DNA from: Beijerinckiaceae bacterium
Lineage (GTDB): Bacteria; Pseudomonadota; Alphaproteobacteria; Rhizobiales; Beijerinckiaceae
NCBI GenBank assembly: GCA_947370975.1
Contig: CANBNG010000024.1
Coordinates: forward strand, 1-50,077
Direction of reading: 5' to 3'
DNA: 50,077 nucleotides
The translations under genes and the position numbers were made by a program. Below the pieces are notes generated by a model that was not told the origin of the DNA, ran no database searches, and was given only the letters and a program-made list of their open reading frames with translations. Shown here piece after piece: positions 33,813 through 42,282 of this stretch (position 1 is its first letter; the number at the start of each line of letters is the position of its first letter).

Positions 33813-35369
33813 TCAGAGGTTCATCTGGCCTTCTTCGCGGTAGATGAACTTTTCCTCGCTCTCGAAGGCGCGCACGGTGGGCGGAATGCCCGGCAGGCCG
33901 AGATCGGCCCAGTCCGCCGTGACCTTGTCATAGGTGCTCTGGCGCAGGGTGGTGCGCGTCGAGAAGACCGGAATGTAGCGATGTTCCTTGCAGGCGTTGA
34001 TGAGCGCCTTGGAACCATAGGGACGCTTTTCGGGCGGGTTCTGCGTCGGGTCGAGCGGGGTCGACCAGGTGTTGCGCAAAATATCGATGTCATCGATCGG
34101 ATTGCAGCGGCTGGCCATCGCCCAGATCACCTGATCCATGTCGGTGGGATCGACATCATGATCGACCGCGACAATCCACTTCGTGTAATAGGCCCCGCCC
34201 GGCACCTGCGCGGTGAGTGCAAGAACCTGCGCGGCATGGCCCGCATATTTCTGCTCGAGCGCAACCACCACCATGCCGAAACCACCGGCAGCTGCCGGGT
34301 GCGAATAAACGCCGTGAATGCCGGGGATGCCGAGCTTGTCGAGATCGTCCCAGATTTTTGCCGAGCGGATGATCGAGAAGAAACCCGATTGTTCGCAGGA
34401 CGGATAATCGGCCATCAGCGCATTGGTGAGGATCGGGTTGTTGCGATAATGCACGGCGGTGATGTGGACCAGAGGGCACGCGGCTTCGGGCTTGCCGTAA
34501 TAGCCGGTGAATTCGCCAAACGGACCCTCGCCCGCCATGCCGCCGGGACGGATCTCGCCCTCGACCACCAGCTCCGCGTGCGCGGGGATCAGCAGATCGG
34601 TCATCTTGCCCTTCACCACCGGCACCGGGCCGCCCTTGATGCCGCCGGCATATTCATATTCGGAGACATTCTTCGGGAAGCTCTGCGAGCCGACGAGCAT
34701 GTAAAGCGGGTCGATGCCCCAGGCAGCTGCCACCTGCAGCGACTTGCCCTGCTCCCAGGCGCGCGTGATGTGCAGGCGCGCATCCTTGCCGGGTGACAGA
34801 TAAAGGCCGGTCGAATCCTTGCCCTGCAACATCATGCGATAGGTGCCGACATTCAGATAGCCGGTGTCGGGATCGCGCGTGATGACCGCATCCGCGGTGC
34901 CCGCATAGCGGCCACCATCGCGCGGCCAATGGCGCGGGATCGGCAGGAGATTGAGATCGATGTCATCGCCCGTCAGCGTGTTTTCGAAAATGCTGGCCTC
35001 GGAGGCGGGGATTTCCTTGGGGGGAATGCGCGAGCGCATCTTGTCCTTGGTGCGGCGGATGAGTTCAACCGTCGGGGTGTTGGGATCTTCCCCAAGCGTC
35101 AGCGCGATGCGGCGCACCGAGGGTCCAAGCACGTTCCACAACGAGCGCGCGCCGAATTTCGAATTTTCAAAACCGGCAATGGTGTTGAACAGAATCGCCG
35201 GCGAGGGCTTCTGCTTGGCGACGAGATAGGAAATGGCGCTCATTTCCTCATCGCGCTCGACGGGCTTCGACACTTCGCACAACTCGCCGATCTCGGCGAC
35301 CTGGGCCAGCCAGTCGCGCAGATCGTTGATGGGCGCGCGCGTGGTTTTCGTCTCGGCGCTGGATGTCAT
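33813..35369 (-). CDS. UbiD family decarboxylase
   Basis: A 518-residue UbiD-family enzyme, which uses prenylated FMN to decarboxylate (or carboxylate) aromatic and alpha,beta-unsaturated acids. 'DLRDWLAQVAEIGELCEVS' opens the fold. 'DAVITRDPDTGYLNVGTYRM' and 'GLYLSPGKDARLH' bind the cofactor, and 'GEGPFGEFTGYYG' carries the catalytic Glu region. 'HDVDPTDMDQVIWAMASR' is the conserved C-terminal segment. The ATG at 35369 has a ggaggg site; the frame is open for 165 codons further upstream, through the repeat, but that part is not protein-like. No UbiX gene is in the window, so the cofactor must come from elsewhere. Confidence 0.94.
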   Translation of the reverse strand: MTSSAETKTTRAPINDLRDWLAQVAEIGELCEVSKPVERDEEMSAISYLVAKQKPSPAILFNTIAGFENSKFGARSLWNVLGPSVRRIALTLGEDPNTPTVELIRRTKDKMRSRIPPKEIPASEASIFENTLTGDDIDLNLLPIPRHWPRDGGRYAGTADAVITRDPDTGYLNVGTYRMMLQGKDSTGLYLSPGKDARLHITRAWEQGKSLQVAAAWGIDPLYMLVGSQSFPKNVSEYEYAGGIKGGPVPVVKGKMTDLLIPAHAELVVEGEIRPGGMAGEGPFGEFTGYYGKPEAACPLVHITAVHYRNNPILTNALMADYPSCEQSGFFSIIRSAKIWDDLDKLGIPGIHGVYSHPAAAGGFGMVVVALEQKYAGHAAQVLALTAQVPGGAYYTKWIVAVDHDVDPTDMDQVIWAMASRCNPIDDIDILRNTWSTPLDPTQNPPEKRPYGSKALINACKEHRYIPVFSTRTTLRQSTYDKVTADWADLGLPGIPPTVRAFESEEKFIYREEGQMNL

Positions 35370-35408
35370 GTCTTCCCTCCCTGGCGGTCTTGCCGCTTGT
35401 CTGTCCAT

Positions 35409-35500
35409 CGTCATTGCGAGGAGCGCAAGAGACGCAGCAATCCATCTGAATGGCGGCCGATAGATGGATTGCTGCGTCGCTTGCGCTCCTCGCAATGACG
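35409..35500. repeat. long palindromic repeat (REP-like), copy 1
   Basis: Two 39-base arms, identical except for one base, flank a 14-base loop; the arms run from cgtcattgcgagg to gcaatccatct and back. It lies in the divergent region between the UbiD and TIM-barrel genes. This resembles the abundant intergenic palindromes with a 'gcaatccat' core found in Bradyrhizobium and related genomes. Confidence 0.92.
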
Positions 35501-35571
35501 AGGCCTCCGCACATGCGCGATTTTGCACGAAATCGCAAGGCGTGGGAAAAGAGCTGCAAAGGAATTTGATC

Positions 35572-36372
35572 ATGCCGCTCGTTTCGCTTGCCGCCCTCAC
35601 CATTCTCGATGCCGGCCCCGCCGGCCAGATCCGCGCCGCACATGCGGCAGGCTTCAAGGCGGTGGGCCTGCGGCTGAACCCGCTGCTGGCCAGCGATCCG
35701 ACCATTGCGGGCGATTCCGCCGCAGAGAGCCAAGTGCGTGCGCTGATGCGCGAGACCGGCATGGAGCTGCTCGAAGTCGGCGTGTTCCCGATCAAGCCCG
35801 ATCTCGATGTCGACGGCCTGCGCCCGGTGCTGGCGCTCAGCGCCGAGCTTGGCGGGCGCTTCATCGTCTGCCCGGTGGAGGATCATGACGCGGCGCGGCG
35901 GCTCGCGACCTTCCGCGCGCTCTGCGATCTTTGCGCCCCGCTTGGCCTTGTGGCGCTGATTGAATTCAACCCCTACAGCGCCTGCCGGTCACTTTCGGAC
36001 GCGCGCGCCATGGCGCTTGCAGCCCAACGCGCCAATGCAGCCCTCGTGATCGACCTGCTGCATCTCTCGCGTTCGGGGGGCACGGCGGCCGATCTGGCGG
36101 GTGTTGAGCCCGAGCTGTTGCGCCTCGTCCATTATTGCGACGCCGCCCCGATGCCGGAAGGCGAGCGGACGATGGATGAACTGCGTGCGGAATCGCGCAC
36201 GGCGCGACGGCTCCCCGGCGAAGGCGTGCTGCCCTTGGATCGACTGCTCGCCGCGTTTCCAGCGGGAACGCCGGTGAGCGTTGAGGCGCCGAGCCAGTCG
36301 CTGGCCGGATTGAGCGCGGAAGACCGGGCGAAAAAGGTTTTTGCCGCGACGATGGCGGTGCTGGCCGCCTAG
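35572..36372 (+). CDS. xylose isomerase-like TIM-barrel protein
   Basis: A 266-residue sugar phosphate isomerase/epimerase-like TIM barrel. 'LAALTILDAGPAGQIRAAHAAGFKAVGLR' (strand-helix 1, positions 6-34), 'GMELLEVGVFPI', 'LVALIEFNPYSACRS' with the metal-site Glu, 'ALVIDLLHLSRSG' with Asp/His, and a late 'PVSVEAPSQ' give the order of metal ligands seen in this family. The ATG at 35572 has an aaagga site. The substrate is unknown; proteins of this fold act on inositols, keto-sugars and 3-dehydroshikimate, so an aromatic-acid link is possible. It lies between two palindromic repeats. Confidence 0.88.
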   Translation: MPLVSLAALTILDAGPAGQIRAAHAAGFKAVGLRLNPLLASDPTIAGDSAAESQVRALMRETGMELLEVGVFPIKPDLDVDGLRPVLALSAELGGRFIVCPVEDHDAARRLATFRALCDLCAPLGLVALIEFNPYSACRSLSDARAMALAAQRANAALVIDLLHLSRSGGTAADLAGVEPELLRLVHYCDAAPMPEGERTMDELRAESRTARRLPGEGVLPLDRLLAAFPAGTPVSVEAPSQSLAGLSAEDRAKKVFAATMAVLAA

Positions 36373-36387
36373 CGCCCCTCTCCCCCG

Positions 36388-36462
36388 CTGCGCAGCGACG
36401 TGGCAATCCATCTTCGGGTGGCTGCCGTCAGATGGATTGCTTCGCTTCGCTCGCAATGACGC
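36388..36462. repeat. palindromic repeat, diverged copy 2
   Basis: The same core as copy 1 (gcaatccatct at 36403-36413 and its complement at 36430-36440), with outer arms that match only partly. The right arm ends cgcaatgacgc, just before the stop of the next gene, and could help end its transcription. Confidence 0.8.
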
Positions 36463-36463
36463 A

Positions 36464-36943
36464 TTACTTCTTCGCCACCTTCGGCACTTTGTTCGGCCAG
36501 CTCACGATGAAGTCCGGGAACATTTCCACCGGCACGTCCGTCTCGCTGGCGACGACCTTGCCCTTCACCGACACGCCCGCCTCATGCACGGTCTCGGAAG
36601 AACCCGACACCAGCGGGTGCCACCATTTGAGATCCTTGCCTTCCGCCACCAGCCGGTAGCCGCAGGTGGGCGGCAGCCATTTGATGCTGCGCACGGCATC
36701 CGGCGTCAGCTTGACGCAATCGCGCACGCGGCGGCGGCGTTGCTTGTAATCGGCGCATTGGCAGGTGCGGCCATCGAGCAGCTTGCAGCCGATGCTCGTG
36801 AAATGAATGTCGCCTGTGTCTTCATCCTCAAGCTTGACCAGACAGCAGCGGCCGCAGCCATCGCACAGGCTTTCCCACTCTGTACGCGAGAGCTCTTCAA
36901 GCGTTTTGGTTTTCCAGAAGGGCTGGCTCTCGTTTTTGGTCAT
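36464..36943 (-). CDS. YcgN/YkgJ family cysteine cluster protein (UPF0260)
   Basis: A 159-residue member of the YcgN (UPF0260) family, a putative zinc- or iron-sulfur-binding protein of unknown role. The cysteine pattern is 'ESLCDGCGRCCLVK', then 'SIGCKLLDGRTCQCADY' and 'LPPTCGYRLV', with further Cys in 'RRVRDCVKL'. 'WKTKTLEELSRTEWESLCD' is the standard N-terminus. The ATG at 36943 was chosen over a TTG four codons earlier. It is divergent from the penicillin-binding protein gene. Confidence 0.93.
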   Translation of the reverse strand: MTKNESQPFWKTKTLEELSRTEWESLCDGCGRCCLVKLEDEDTGDIHFTSIGCKLLDGRTCQCADYKQRRRRVRDCVKLTPDAVRSIKWLPPTCGYRLVAEGKDLKWWHPLVSGSSETVHEAGVSVKGKVVASETDVPVEMFPDFIVSWPNKVPKVAKK

Positions 36944-37084
36944 ATTTTCGCTCAATCTGCCGTGCCCCTTCCCGAAGAGAGAGCACAGGATTAACTTTCA
37001 TCATGTAAGTCGCACATGCGCCCCGGAGCCTGTGGGCGTCAAGAGAGTTGAACCTTCTCCATACCCATAAGGAGAGCGGCCGCC

Positions 37085-39331
37085 TTGTTTGAGGACTTCG
37101 CCAGATCACGGATCGGCCGACGCCTCTCGCGCGCCCTGCTGGCGTTCGATTCCTTTGTGGATTCGTCACTTTATAACGCCGGCGAGCGCGCACGCGCGGG
37201 CTGGGCAAGCTTTGCTGCGCGCATGGATCGCCTGCATGTCGGTGGCTTTGGCCGCGTCGGCATTGAGCTTGCCTGCGAGGGTTTGACGCTTGGCCTTGGC
37301 GGCGCTGTGCTGGCGCTCGCGCTTGCCGTGCCGGCCTTTCGCGAAACATCGGACGAAGACTGGCTGAAAAAGCAGGATCTCGCTGTGACTTTTCTCGACC
37401 GCTACGGTGAAGTCGTAGGTCAGCGCGGCATCCGGCATGATGATTCCGTGCCGCTCGAACAATTCCCCGATTATCTGATCCAGGCGGTACTGGCGACCGA
37501 GGATCGTCGCTTCTTCGAACATTGGGGCATCGACCCTATCGGCACGATGCGTGCGCTCAGCGTCAATGCGCGTTCGAGCGGCGTCGTGCAGGGCGGCTCC
37601 ACCATCACGCAGCAATTGGCCAAGAATCTTTTCCTCACCAACGAGCGCTCCATCGAGCGCAAGATCAAGGAAGCCTTTCTTGCGCTCTGGCTCGAAGAAC
37701 ATCTTCCCAAACGTCAGATCCTGAAACTCTATCTCGACCGCGCCTATATGGGCGGCGGCGCTTTTGGGATTCAGGCGGCATCCGAATTCTATTTCGCGAA
37801 AAATGTACGCGATCTGTCGCTGGCGGAAGCCGCCATGCTGGCGGGACTTTTCAAGGCGCCGACAAAATTTGCGCCCCATATCAATCTGCCGGCCGCACGC
37901 GCACGCGCCAATGATGTGTTGCAGAACATGGTCAATGCCGGCGTGCTGACCGAAGGGCAGATCTATGCCGCGCGGCGCAATCCCGCAAAGCCCGTGGATC
38001 GTAAACGCGACATCTCGCCCGACTGGTATCTCGACTGGGCCTATGACGAGGTGGCGAAACTCTCCGCCGCCGGCAAGCTTGGCAGCGACCGCGTGCTCAT
38101 TGTGCGCACGGGCCTCGATGGCAATCTGCAAAAACATGCCGAAGGCGCAATCGAGGATTCGCTTCGTCAATATGGCAAGCAATATCGCGCCAAACAGGGC
38201 GCGGCAGTCGTGATGGAGCCCAATGGCGTGGTGCGCGCGATTGTCGGCGGGCGCGATTATGGCGCAAGCCAGTTCAACCGTGCGACCGACGCCGTGCGCC
38301 AGCCGGGCTCGTCCTTCAAGCCGATTGTCTATTTGACCGCGCTGATGACCGGCAAATTGAAATCGACGAGCATTGTCGACGGATCGGGCATTTGTCTGGG
38401 CAATTGGTGCCCGCATAATTATGGCGGCGCGTCGGCTGGCCAGATGCCCATGGTCATCGCCTTGCAGAAATCGCTCAACACGGTGGCCGTGCGCCTCTCT
38501 GTGCAGATCGGCCAGGCCTGGTGGAAGGGCAAGGATGCCAACCAGTGGAATTTCGCCAAGCTGGGTCGTGCGAAAATTCTCGAAACCGCACATAAGATGG
38601 GCATAACCACGCCGCTCACAGATACGGTCTCGCTGCCGCTGGGCGCGGGCGATGTGAAGATGATCGACATGGTCGCGGTCTATGCCGTCTTTGCCAATGG
38701 CGGGCGGCGCGCGCCCCCTTATGCCGCGGTCGAGGTGCGCAATTCGAGTGGCGACATCATCTATCGGCGCGAGCGCGATGGCGCGCCGCTCGAGCAGGTG
38801 ATCCCGGCTGACAAGATTGCCGAGATGAACAATATGCTGAAGGAAGTTGTCACCGGCGGCACTGCACGCGCAGCCCAGCTGGAGGGCGTGACGGCCGCGG
38901 GCAAGACCGGCACGACCAATGCCTATCGCGATGCGTGGTTCGATGGCTTCACCGGCAATTACGTGTGCACAGTCTGGTTTGGCAATGACGATTCAACCTC
39001 GATGAACAATATGACCGGCGGCGCGCTGCCGGCCCGCACCTGGCATGAGATCATGGCCTATGCGCATCAGGGCATCGTGTTGAAAAATCCCTATGGGATT
39101 GCGGGGCCAGCGCCTGCTGTGGCGAAGGCGACGCCCGCAACACCCAATGAATCCGCGCCCGCAAAGCGCCCCGCCACGCTTTCGCCGCGCACGGCAGAGG
39201 TGCTGGCAGGCATCGAGGACATGTTCGTCTCCGCGATGCGCGCGGAGGCTCCGCGCGTGGAGCGCGCCATACCAAATCTTGCCGCCTCCTCATCGCGCGC
39301 GCACAATGGCGCCACAAGCACTCTTGAGTAA
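37085..39331 (+). CDS. class A penicillin-binding protein (transglycosylase/transpeptidase)
   Basis: A 748-residue bifunctional peptidoglycan synthase. A membrane anchor lies at about residues 65-85. The GT51 domain has 'LATEDRRFFEHWGID' with the catalytic Glu near 139 and 'GGSTITQQLAKNLFL'. The transpeptidase domain has the SxxK Ser near 409 ('GSSFKP'), the SxN 'KSLNT' and the KTG triad near 607 ('AGKTGTTNA'). The start is TTG with an aaggagag site. The C-terminal 80 residues are low-complexity Ala/Pro. Six bases separate it from the DUF1214 gene, so the three genes that follow each other here probably form one operon. Confidence 0.95.
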   Translation: MFEDFARSRIGRRLSRALLAFDSFVDSSLYNAGERARAGWASFAARMDRLHVGGFGRVGIELACEGLTLGLGGAVLALALAVPAFRETSDEDWLKKQDLAVTFLDRYGEVVGQRGIRHDDSVPLEQFPDYLIQAVLATEDRRFFEHWGIDPIGTMRALSVNARSSGVVQGGSTITQQLAKNLFLTNERSIERKIKEAFLALWLEEHLPKRQILKLYLDRAYMGGGAFGIQAASEFYFAKNVRDLSLAEAAMLAGLFKAPTKFAPHINLPAARARANDVLQNMVNAGVLTEGQIYAARRNPAKPVDRKRDISPDWYLDWAYDEVAKLSAAGKLGSDRVLIVRTGLDGNLQKHAEGAIEDSLRQYGKQYRAKQGAAVVMEPNGVVRAIVGGRDYGASQFNRATDAVRQPGSSFKPIVYLTALMTGKLKSTSIVDGSGICLGNWCPHNYGGASAGQMPMVIALQKSLNTVAVRLSVQIGQAWWKGKDANQWNFAKLGRAKILETAHKMGITTPLTDTVSLPLGAGDVKMIDMVAVYAVFANGGRRAPPYAAVEVRNSSGDIIYRRERDGAPLEQVIPADKIAEMNNMLKEVVTGGTARAAQLEGVTAAGKTGTTNAYRDAWFDGFTGNYVCTVWFGNDDSTSMNNMTGGALPARTWHEIMAYAHQGIVLKNPYGIAGPAPAVAKATPATPNESAPAKRPATLSPRTAEVLAGIEDMFVSAMRAEAPRVERAIPNLAASSSRAHNGATSTLE

Positions 39332-39337
39332 GCGCGC

Positions 39338-39916
39338 GTGAGCCTCTTCCCGAAAATCCTCGCGACAGCGCTCGCCGGCGCCGTGCTTGGCCTTGGCGCG
39401 ACTTACGCCAGCCTTACGCGCGGCATCGGTTTCGAGGCCGTGAAGGCCGGCCCCTGGCGCGGCACGCCGCAGATTTCAGTCGTTGGTGGCGATCCTTATG
39501 CGCGCGCGCGGGTCTCGCGCAGTGGCCAGGTGCTGCTTGGCACAGCCGAGGGCTTGAGCTTCAGCGCGGCTGTCGACAGCACAGGCGCGCGGCTGCGCAC
39601 AGGTTGCGATTATCGGGTGAGCGGCGCAACGCCGGTGGCGCGCAACTGGACGCTCGGCCTCGCGCGCCCGGATGGAACGCTGATCGCCACGCCCTTCGCG
39701 CGTTACGGCTTCACCTCAAGCGAACTTCTGCGCGATGCGCGCGGTGATTTTCACATCGACATCGCGCGCGCGGCCCGCCCCGGCAATTGGCTGCCGCTCC
39801 CGGGCGAGGGCGATTTTCTTCTGGTGCTGCGTCTCTATGACAGCCCGCACAGCACAAGCGCCAAGACGCTTGAAGCGCGTGAATTGCCGACAATCAACGC
39901 GGAGCGTTGCAGTTGA
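39338..39916 (+). CDS. DUF1214 domain protein
   Basis: A 192-residue protein with an N-terminal membrane segment ('ILATALAGAVLGLGATYASL', about residues 6-25). A DUF1214 domain follows, recognised by 'GGDPYARARVSRSGQVLLG' and the C-terminal 'PGEGDFLLVLRLYDSP'. Function unknown. The GTG start at 39338 follows the penicillin-binding protein gene by six bases. The stop overlaps the start of the DUF1254 gene, and the two families usually occur together, either fused or as neighbours. Confidence 0.88.
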   Translation: MSLFPKILATALAGAVLGLGATYASLTRGIGFEAVKAGPWRGTPQISVVGGDPYARARVSRSGQVLLGTAEGLSFSAAVDSTGARLRTGCDYRVSGATPVARNWTLGLARPDGTLIATPFARYGFTSSELLRDARGDFHIDIARAARPGNWLPLPGEGDFLLVLRLYDSPHSTSAKTLEARELPTINAERCS

Positions 39917-40485
39917 GACAAAAGCGCGCGCCCCTGACGACGCAGGGCAGGCTGGCATGGCTTGCTGGCGTCCTGATTATCGCGGGCATCGTGCATCTCT
40001 GCTCGATTCTCATCATGCCGCAGATTGCGCCCAACACGCCCTATGCCCGCATTGCCGCGCGCACGCCGGTCAATCGCTTTGTGCTGCTGCCCCCGGTCGC
40101 GCCTGGCGAAAGCGCCCTGCCCTTTGAAGATCCGGCCATGGCGCTTGGCGCATGTCGTTTCGATCTCACGCGCGGGCCGGTGCGTCTGCGCGGGCAGCTG
40201 GCAGCCGATGCTCTGGTGCTTTTGTCATTTCACGGCCGCACGGCGCAGACCTTTTACGCCATGACCGATCGCAGCGCGCTGCGCGGCGCCATCGATGTCG
40301 TGGTGGCCACACGCGACCAGCTCGACGAGATCGAGAGCCACGACACAGAAGATGAATTGCCGCAGGAATTGCGGCTGGAAGCGCCCTCGCTTCAGGGCTT
40401 CATGCTCGTGCGGGCGCTGGCGGAGCGCCCGAGCCTCATGGGCGAAGCGCGCGAGCGATTGTCTTCCTTGTCATGCGAGGGCTGA
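39913..40485 (+). CDS. DUF1254 domain protein
   Basis: A 190-residue protein with an N-terminal membrane helix ('LAWLAGVLIIAGIVHLCSIL', about residues 15-34). The DUF1254-type segment follows, with 'PNTPYARIAARTPVNRFVLLPP' (positions about 40-61) and 'FYAMTDRSALRGAIDVVVAT'. No ATG fits; the TTG at 39913 overlaps the DUF1214 stop (TTGA), implying coupled translation, and a TTG six bases earlier is also possible. Function unknown, probably periplasm-facing and related to the preceding cell wall synthase. Confidence 0.85.
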   Translation: MRQKRAPLTTQGRLAWLAGVLIIAGIVHLCSILIMPQIAPNTPYARIAARTPVNRFVLLPPVAPGESALPFEDPAMALGACRFDLTRGPVRLRGQLAADALVLLSFHGRTAQTFYAMTDRSALRGAIDVVVATRDQLDEIESHDTEDELPQELRLEAPSLQGFMLVRALAERPSLMGEARERLSSLSCEG

Positions 40486-40659
40486 CGCAACGTCATTTGC
40501 CGCGCTTTTGCGCGGGCGCGATTTGCGAGGGGCATGAGCCCCTTCATGCGTATGGTGCTCATAGCGCACGCCGGTGAAGAACAGCACTTCCGCGCTGCCT
40601 GCGGGCGGCGGTTTTCGCTTCATCGATGAGTCTTTTCTGAACGCCACAATATTCGTCAT
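40471..40659 (-). CDS. small conserved hypothetical protein (62 aa)
   Basis: A 62-residue protein starting MTNIVAFRKDSS, with a central 'GSAEVLFFTGVRYEHH' and a basic C-terminus. I recall this short 'LFFTGVRYE' family from many Hyphomicrobiales genomes, where it has no assigned function. A strong GGAGAGG site precedes the ATG. It converges with the DUF1254 gene and overlaps its end by 15 bases. Confidence 0.72.
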   Translation of the reverse strand: MTNIVAFRKDSSMKRKPPPAGSAEVLFFTGVRYEHHTHEGAHAPRKSRPRKSAANDVASALA

Positions 40660-40798
40660 GTGCGCCTCTCCAAGGTCTGTCGCGACACGGCCAGAACGCC
40701 AACCCGTTTGATACAGGTTCGCATTAAGAGTTTCCGAAGGTTAATACAGTATCAACACTCATCTGTTACAAAAGCATCAGTTCAAGAGTGTGTCCGCG

Positions 40799-41941
40799 AT
40801 GCGTCCCTTCGCCCCTGATCTGACCACCGATGCCCTGCAGCATCTTGCCGCGCGGGGCTTGAGCGACGCCTGCGGCGCACGCCCGCTGCTCCTGCGCGTT
40901 CTCACTGATCTGTTCGTGATGCGGCCCACGCATTCGCCAGAGGGCGTGCAGCAATTTCGCGAAATCGCCCATCGCGTCATCGAGGATGCGAGCCTCGCGG
41001 AAATCGATCACGCGGCAAGCGCGCTCTGCAATCATCCCCGCGCGCCTGCCGAAGTGCTCGACCGCTTGGCTGCGCGCGAGAGTGCTGGCGCGCGCCTGTT
41101 GCTGGCGGACTGCCGTCGTCTCTCGCTTTCCGCGGTCAAGACCGCTGCGACGGACGGCGCGCTCGAGGCCGCGCTTGCGGTGGCGCGCCGCGTCGATCTC
41201 GATCCCGCGACACTGGCCCTTCTGGCTGCCCGCCCCGAGATCGAGGTGGCGCGCGCGCTGGCCGGAAATGAATCCGCGCCGCTAAATCCAGATATTTTGC
41301 CGGGCCTTGTCGCGCGCGCGCGCAACGATGCCGAGCTTGCGATGCAACTCACTGCCCGCGCGCCCCATCGCCATGAAGTGCTGCCGCTGTTTCTGACCGC
41401 GACCTCGCGCCAGCGTGCGGTCATGCTTGCGCGCGCAAGGCAAAGCCTCGGCGAAGAGGACAATCTGTCACTGGCGCTTGAGCATGGCCCCTTGCTTGCG
41501 CTGCGCCGTATCGAAGCGTTGGCGCTGGATGGCGACAGGGAGGATTTTGCTGCAGCGCTGGCGGAGGCCTGCGGCTGCGATGAGGATATGGCCGGCGCCA
41601 TCATCGCCGATACAGGCGGCGAGCCGCTCGCCATCGCCCTGCGCGCGCTCGGGCTCGCACCCGAAATTTTGACGCGCATCTTTCTGTTCGTCGATCCGCA
41701 GATCTCGCATTCTTACCGGAAGGTGGCGGCGCTGACGCGGCTTTCAGGCTCACTCTCGCAGCAGGTTGCGCGCCGCATCCTCGATGCCATCTGCCAGCGC
41801 CAGATCCCGCGCATGCGCCACGTGCCGCTGCACGACCAGACCGCACGCTTCAGCGTGGGACGCCCAAACCTTGCCAAGCCGCTTGCGGAGGGGCGCTCAA
41901 CGCGCGCGCCATCGGAGCGCCTGCATGCCCGTCAGGCGTGA
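40799..41941 (+). CDS. DUF2336 domain protein
   Basis: A roughly 380-residue protein of the alphaproteobacterial DUF2336 family, made of helical repeats. 'VMRPTHSPEGVQQFREIAHRVIED' opens the domain, and the repeats continue with 'ALCNHPRAPAEVLDRLAAR', 'LLAARPEIEVARALAGNES' and so on, an architecture like HEAT repeats. Function unknown. The start is uncertain: GTG at 40790 or ATG at 40799; I prefer the ATG because an aagag lies about ten bases upstream. It converges with the DUF1491 gene and overlaps it by ten bases. Confidence 0.85.
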   Translation: MRPFAPDLTTDALQHLAARGLSDACGARPLLLRVLTDLFVMRPTHSPEGVQQFREIAHRVIEDASLAEIDHAASALCNHPRAPAEVLDRLAARESAGARLLLADCRRLSLSAVKTAATDGALEAALAVARRVDLDPATLALLAARPEIEVARALAGNESAPLNPDILPGLVARARNDAELAMQLTARAPHRHEVLPLFLTATSRQRAVMLARARQSLGEEDNLSLALEHGPLLALRRIEALALDGDREDFAAALAEACGCDEDMAGAIIADTGGEPLAIALRALGLAPEILTRIFLFVDPQISHSYRKVAALTRLSGSLSQQVARRILDAICQRQIPRMRHVPLHDQTARFSVGRPNLAKPLAEGRSTRAPSERLHARQA

Positions 41942-42282
41942 TCGGCAAGATCGAGAAAACAGCGGCCCTTGCGATCTTCAACTTCGATCAACCAGAGATC
42001 GGGATCGAATTTCATTTCCCGCCTGATGCGCTCTTCGGCAGACGCCGGATCGATCCACGGCTCCTTGTGCAGGCGCATCCAGAGCCGGTCGATACCATCG
42101 CGCTCAGCCAGTTCGCTTTGAGGTGCTGGCCCATAGACAGCCGTGCTGCCGTCGAGCCGATCGACCTTGACGAAAATCGCGCCTGCTTCCGCCGCGCCAC
42201 GACGCCGCAGCACCGCCGGCGCGCCCTCAACTCCACATCTGCGCAGATAGGCTGCAACCCAGATATCTGCCCGCAAATGCAT
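41932..42282 (-). CDS. DUF1491 family protein
   Basis: A 116-residue DUF1491 protein. 'RADIWVAAYLRRCGVEGAPA' at the N-terminus, 'GAIFVKVDRLDGSTAVYGP' in the middle and 'DPDLWLIEVEDRKGR' at the end are the family pattern. Function unknown. Its ATG shares a base with the stop of the peptidoglycan-binding gene (TGATG), the common neighbour of DUF1491 in this order, and all three minus-strand genes from the kinase onward appear co-transcribed. Confidence 0.92.
   Translation of the reverse strand: MHLRADIWVAAYLRRCGVEGAPAVLRRRGAAEAGAIFVKVDRLDGSTAVYGPAPQSELAERDGIDRLWMRLHKEPWIDPASAEERIRREMKFDPDLWLIEVEDRKGRCFLDLADHA

Noticed and set aside
35370..35864. A 165-codon N-terminal extension of the UbiD frame
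   Set aside because: It runs through the palindromic repeat and the divergent gene and is not protein-like; the ATG at 35369 has a clear ribosome site.
37166..38593. A 475-codon minus-strand frame within the penicillin-binding protein gene
   Set aside because: Antisense shadow; all PBP catalytic motifs are on the plus strand.
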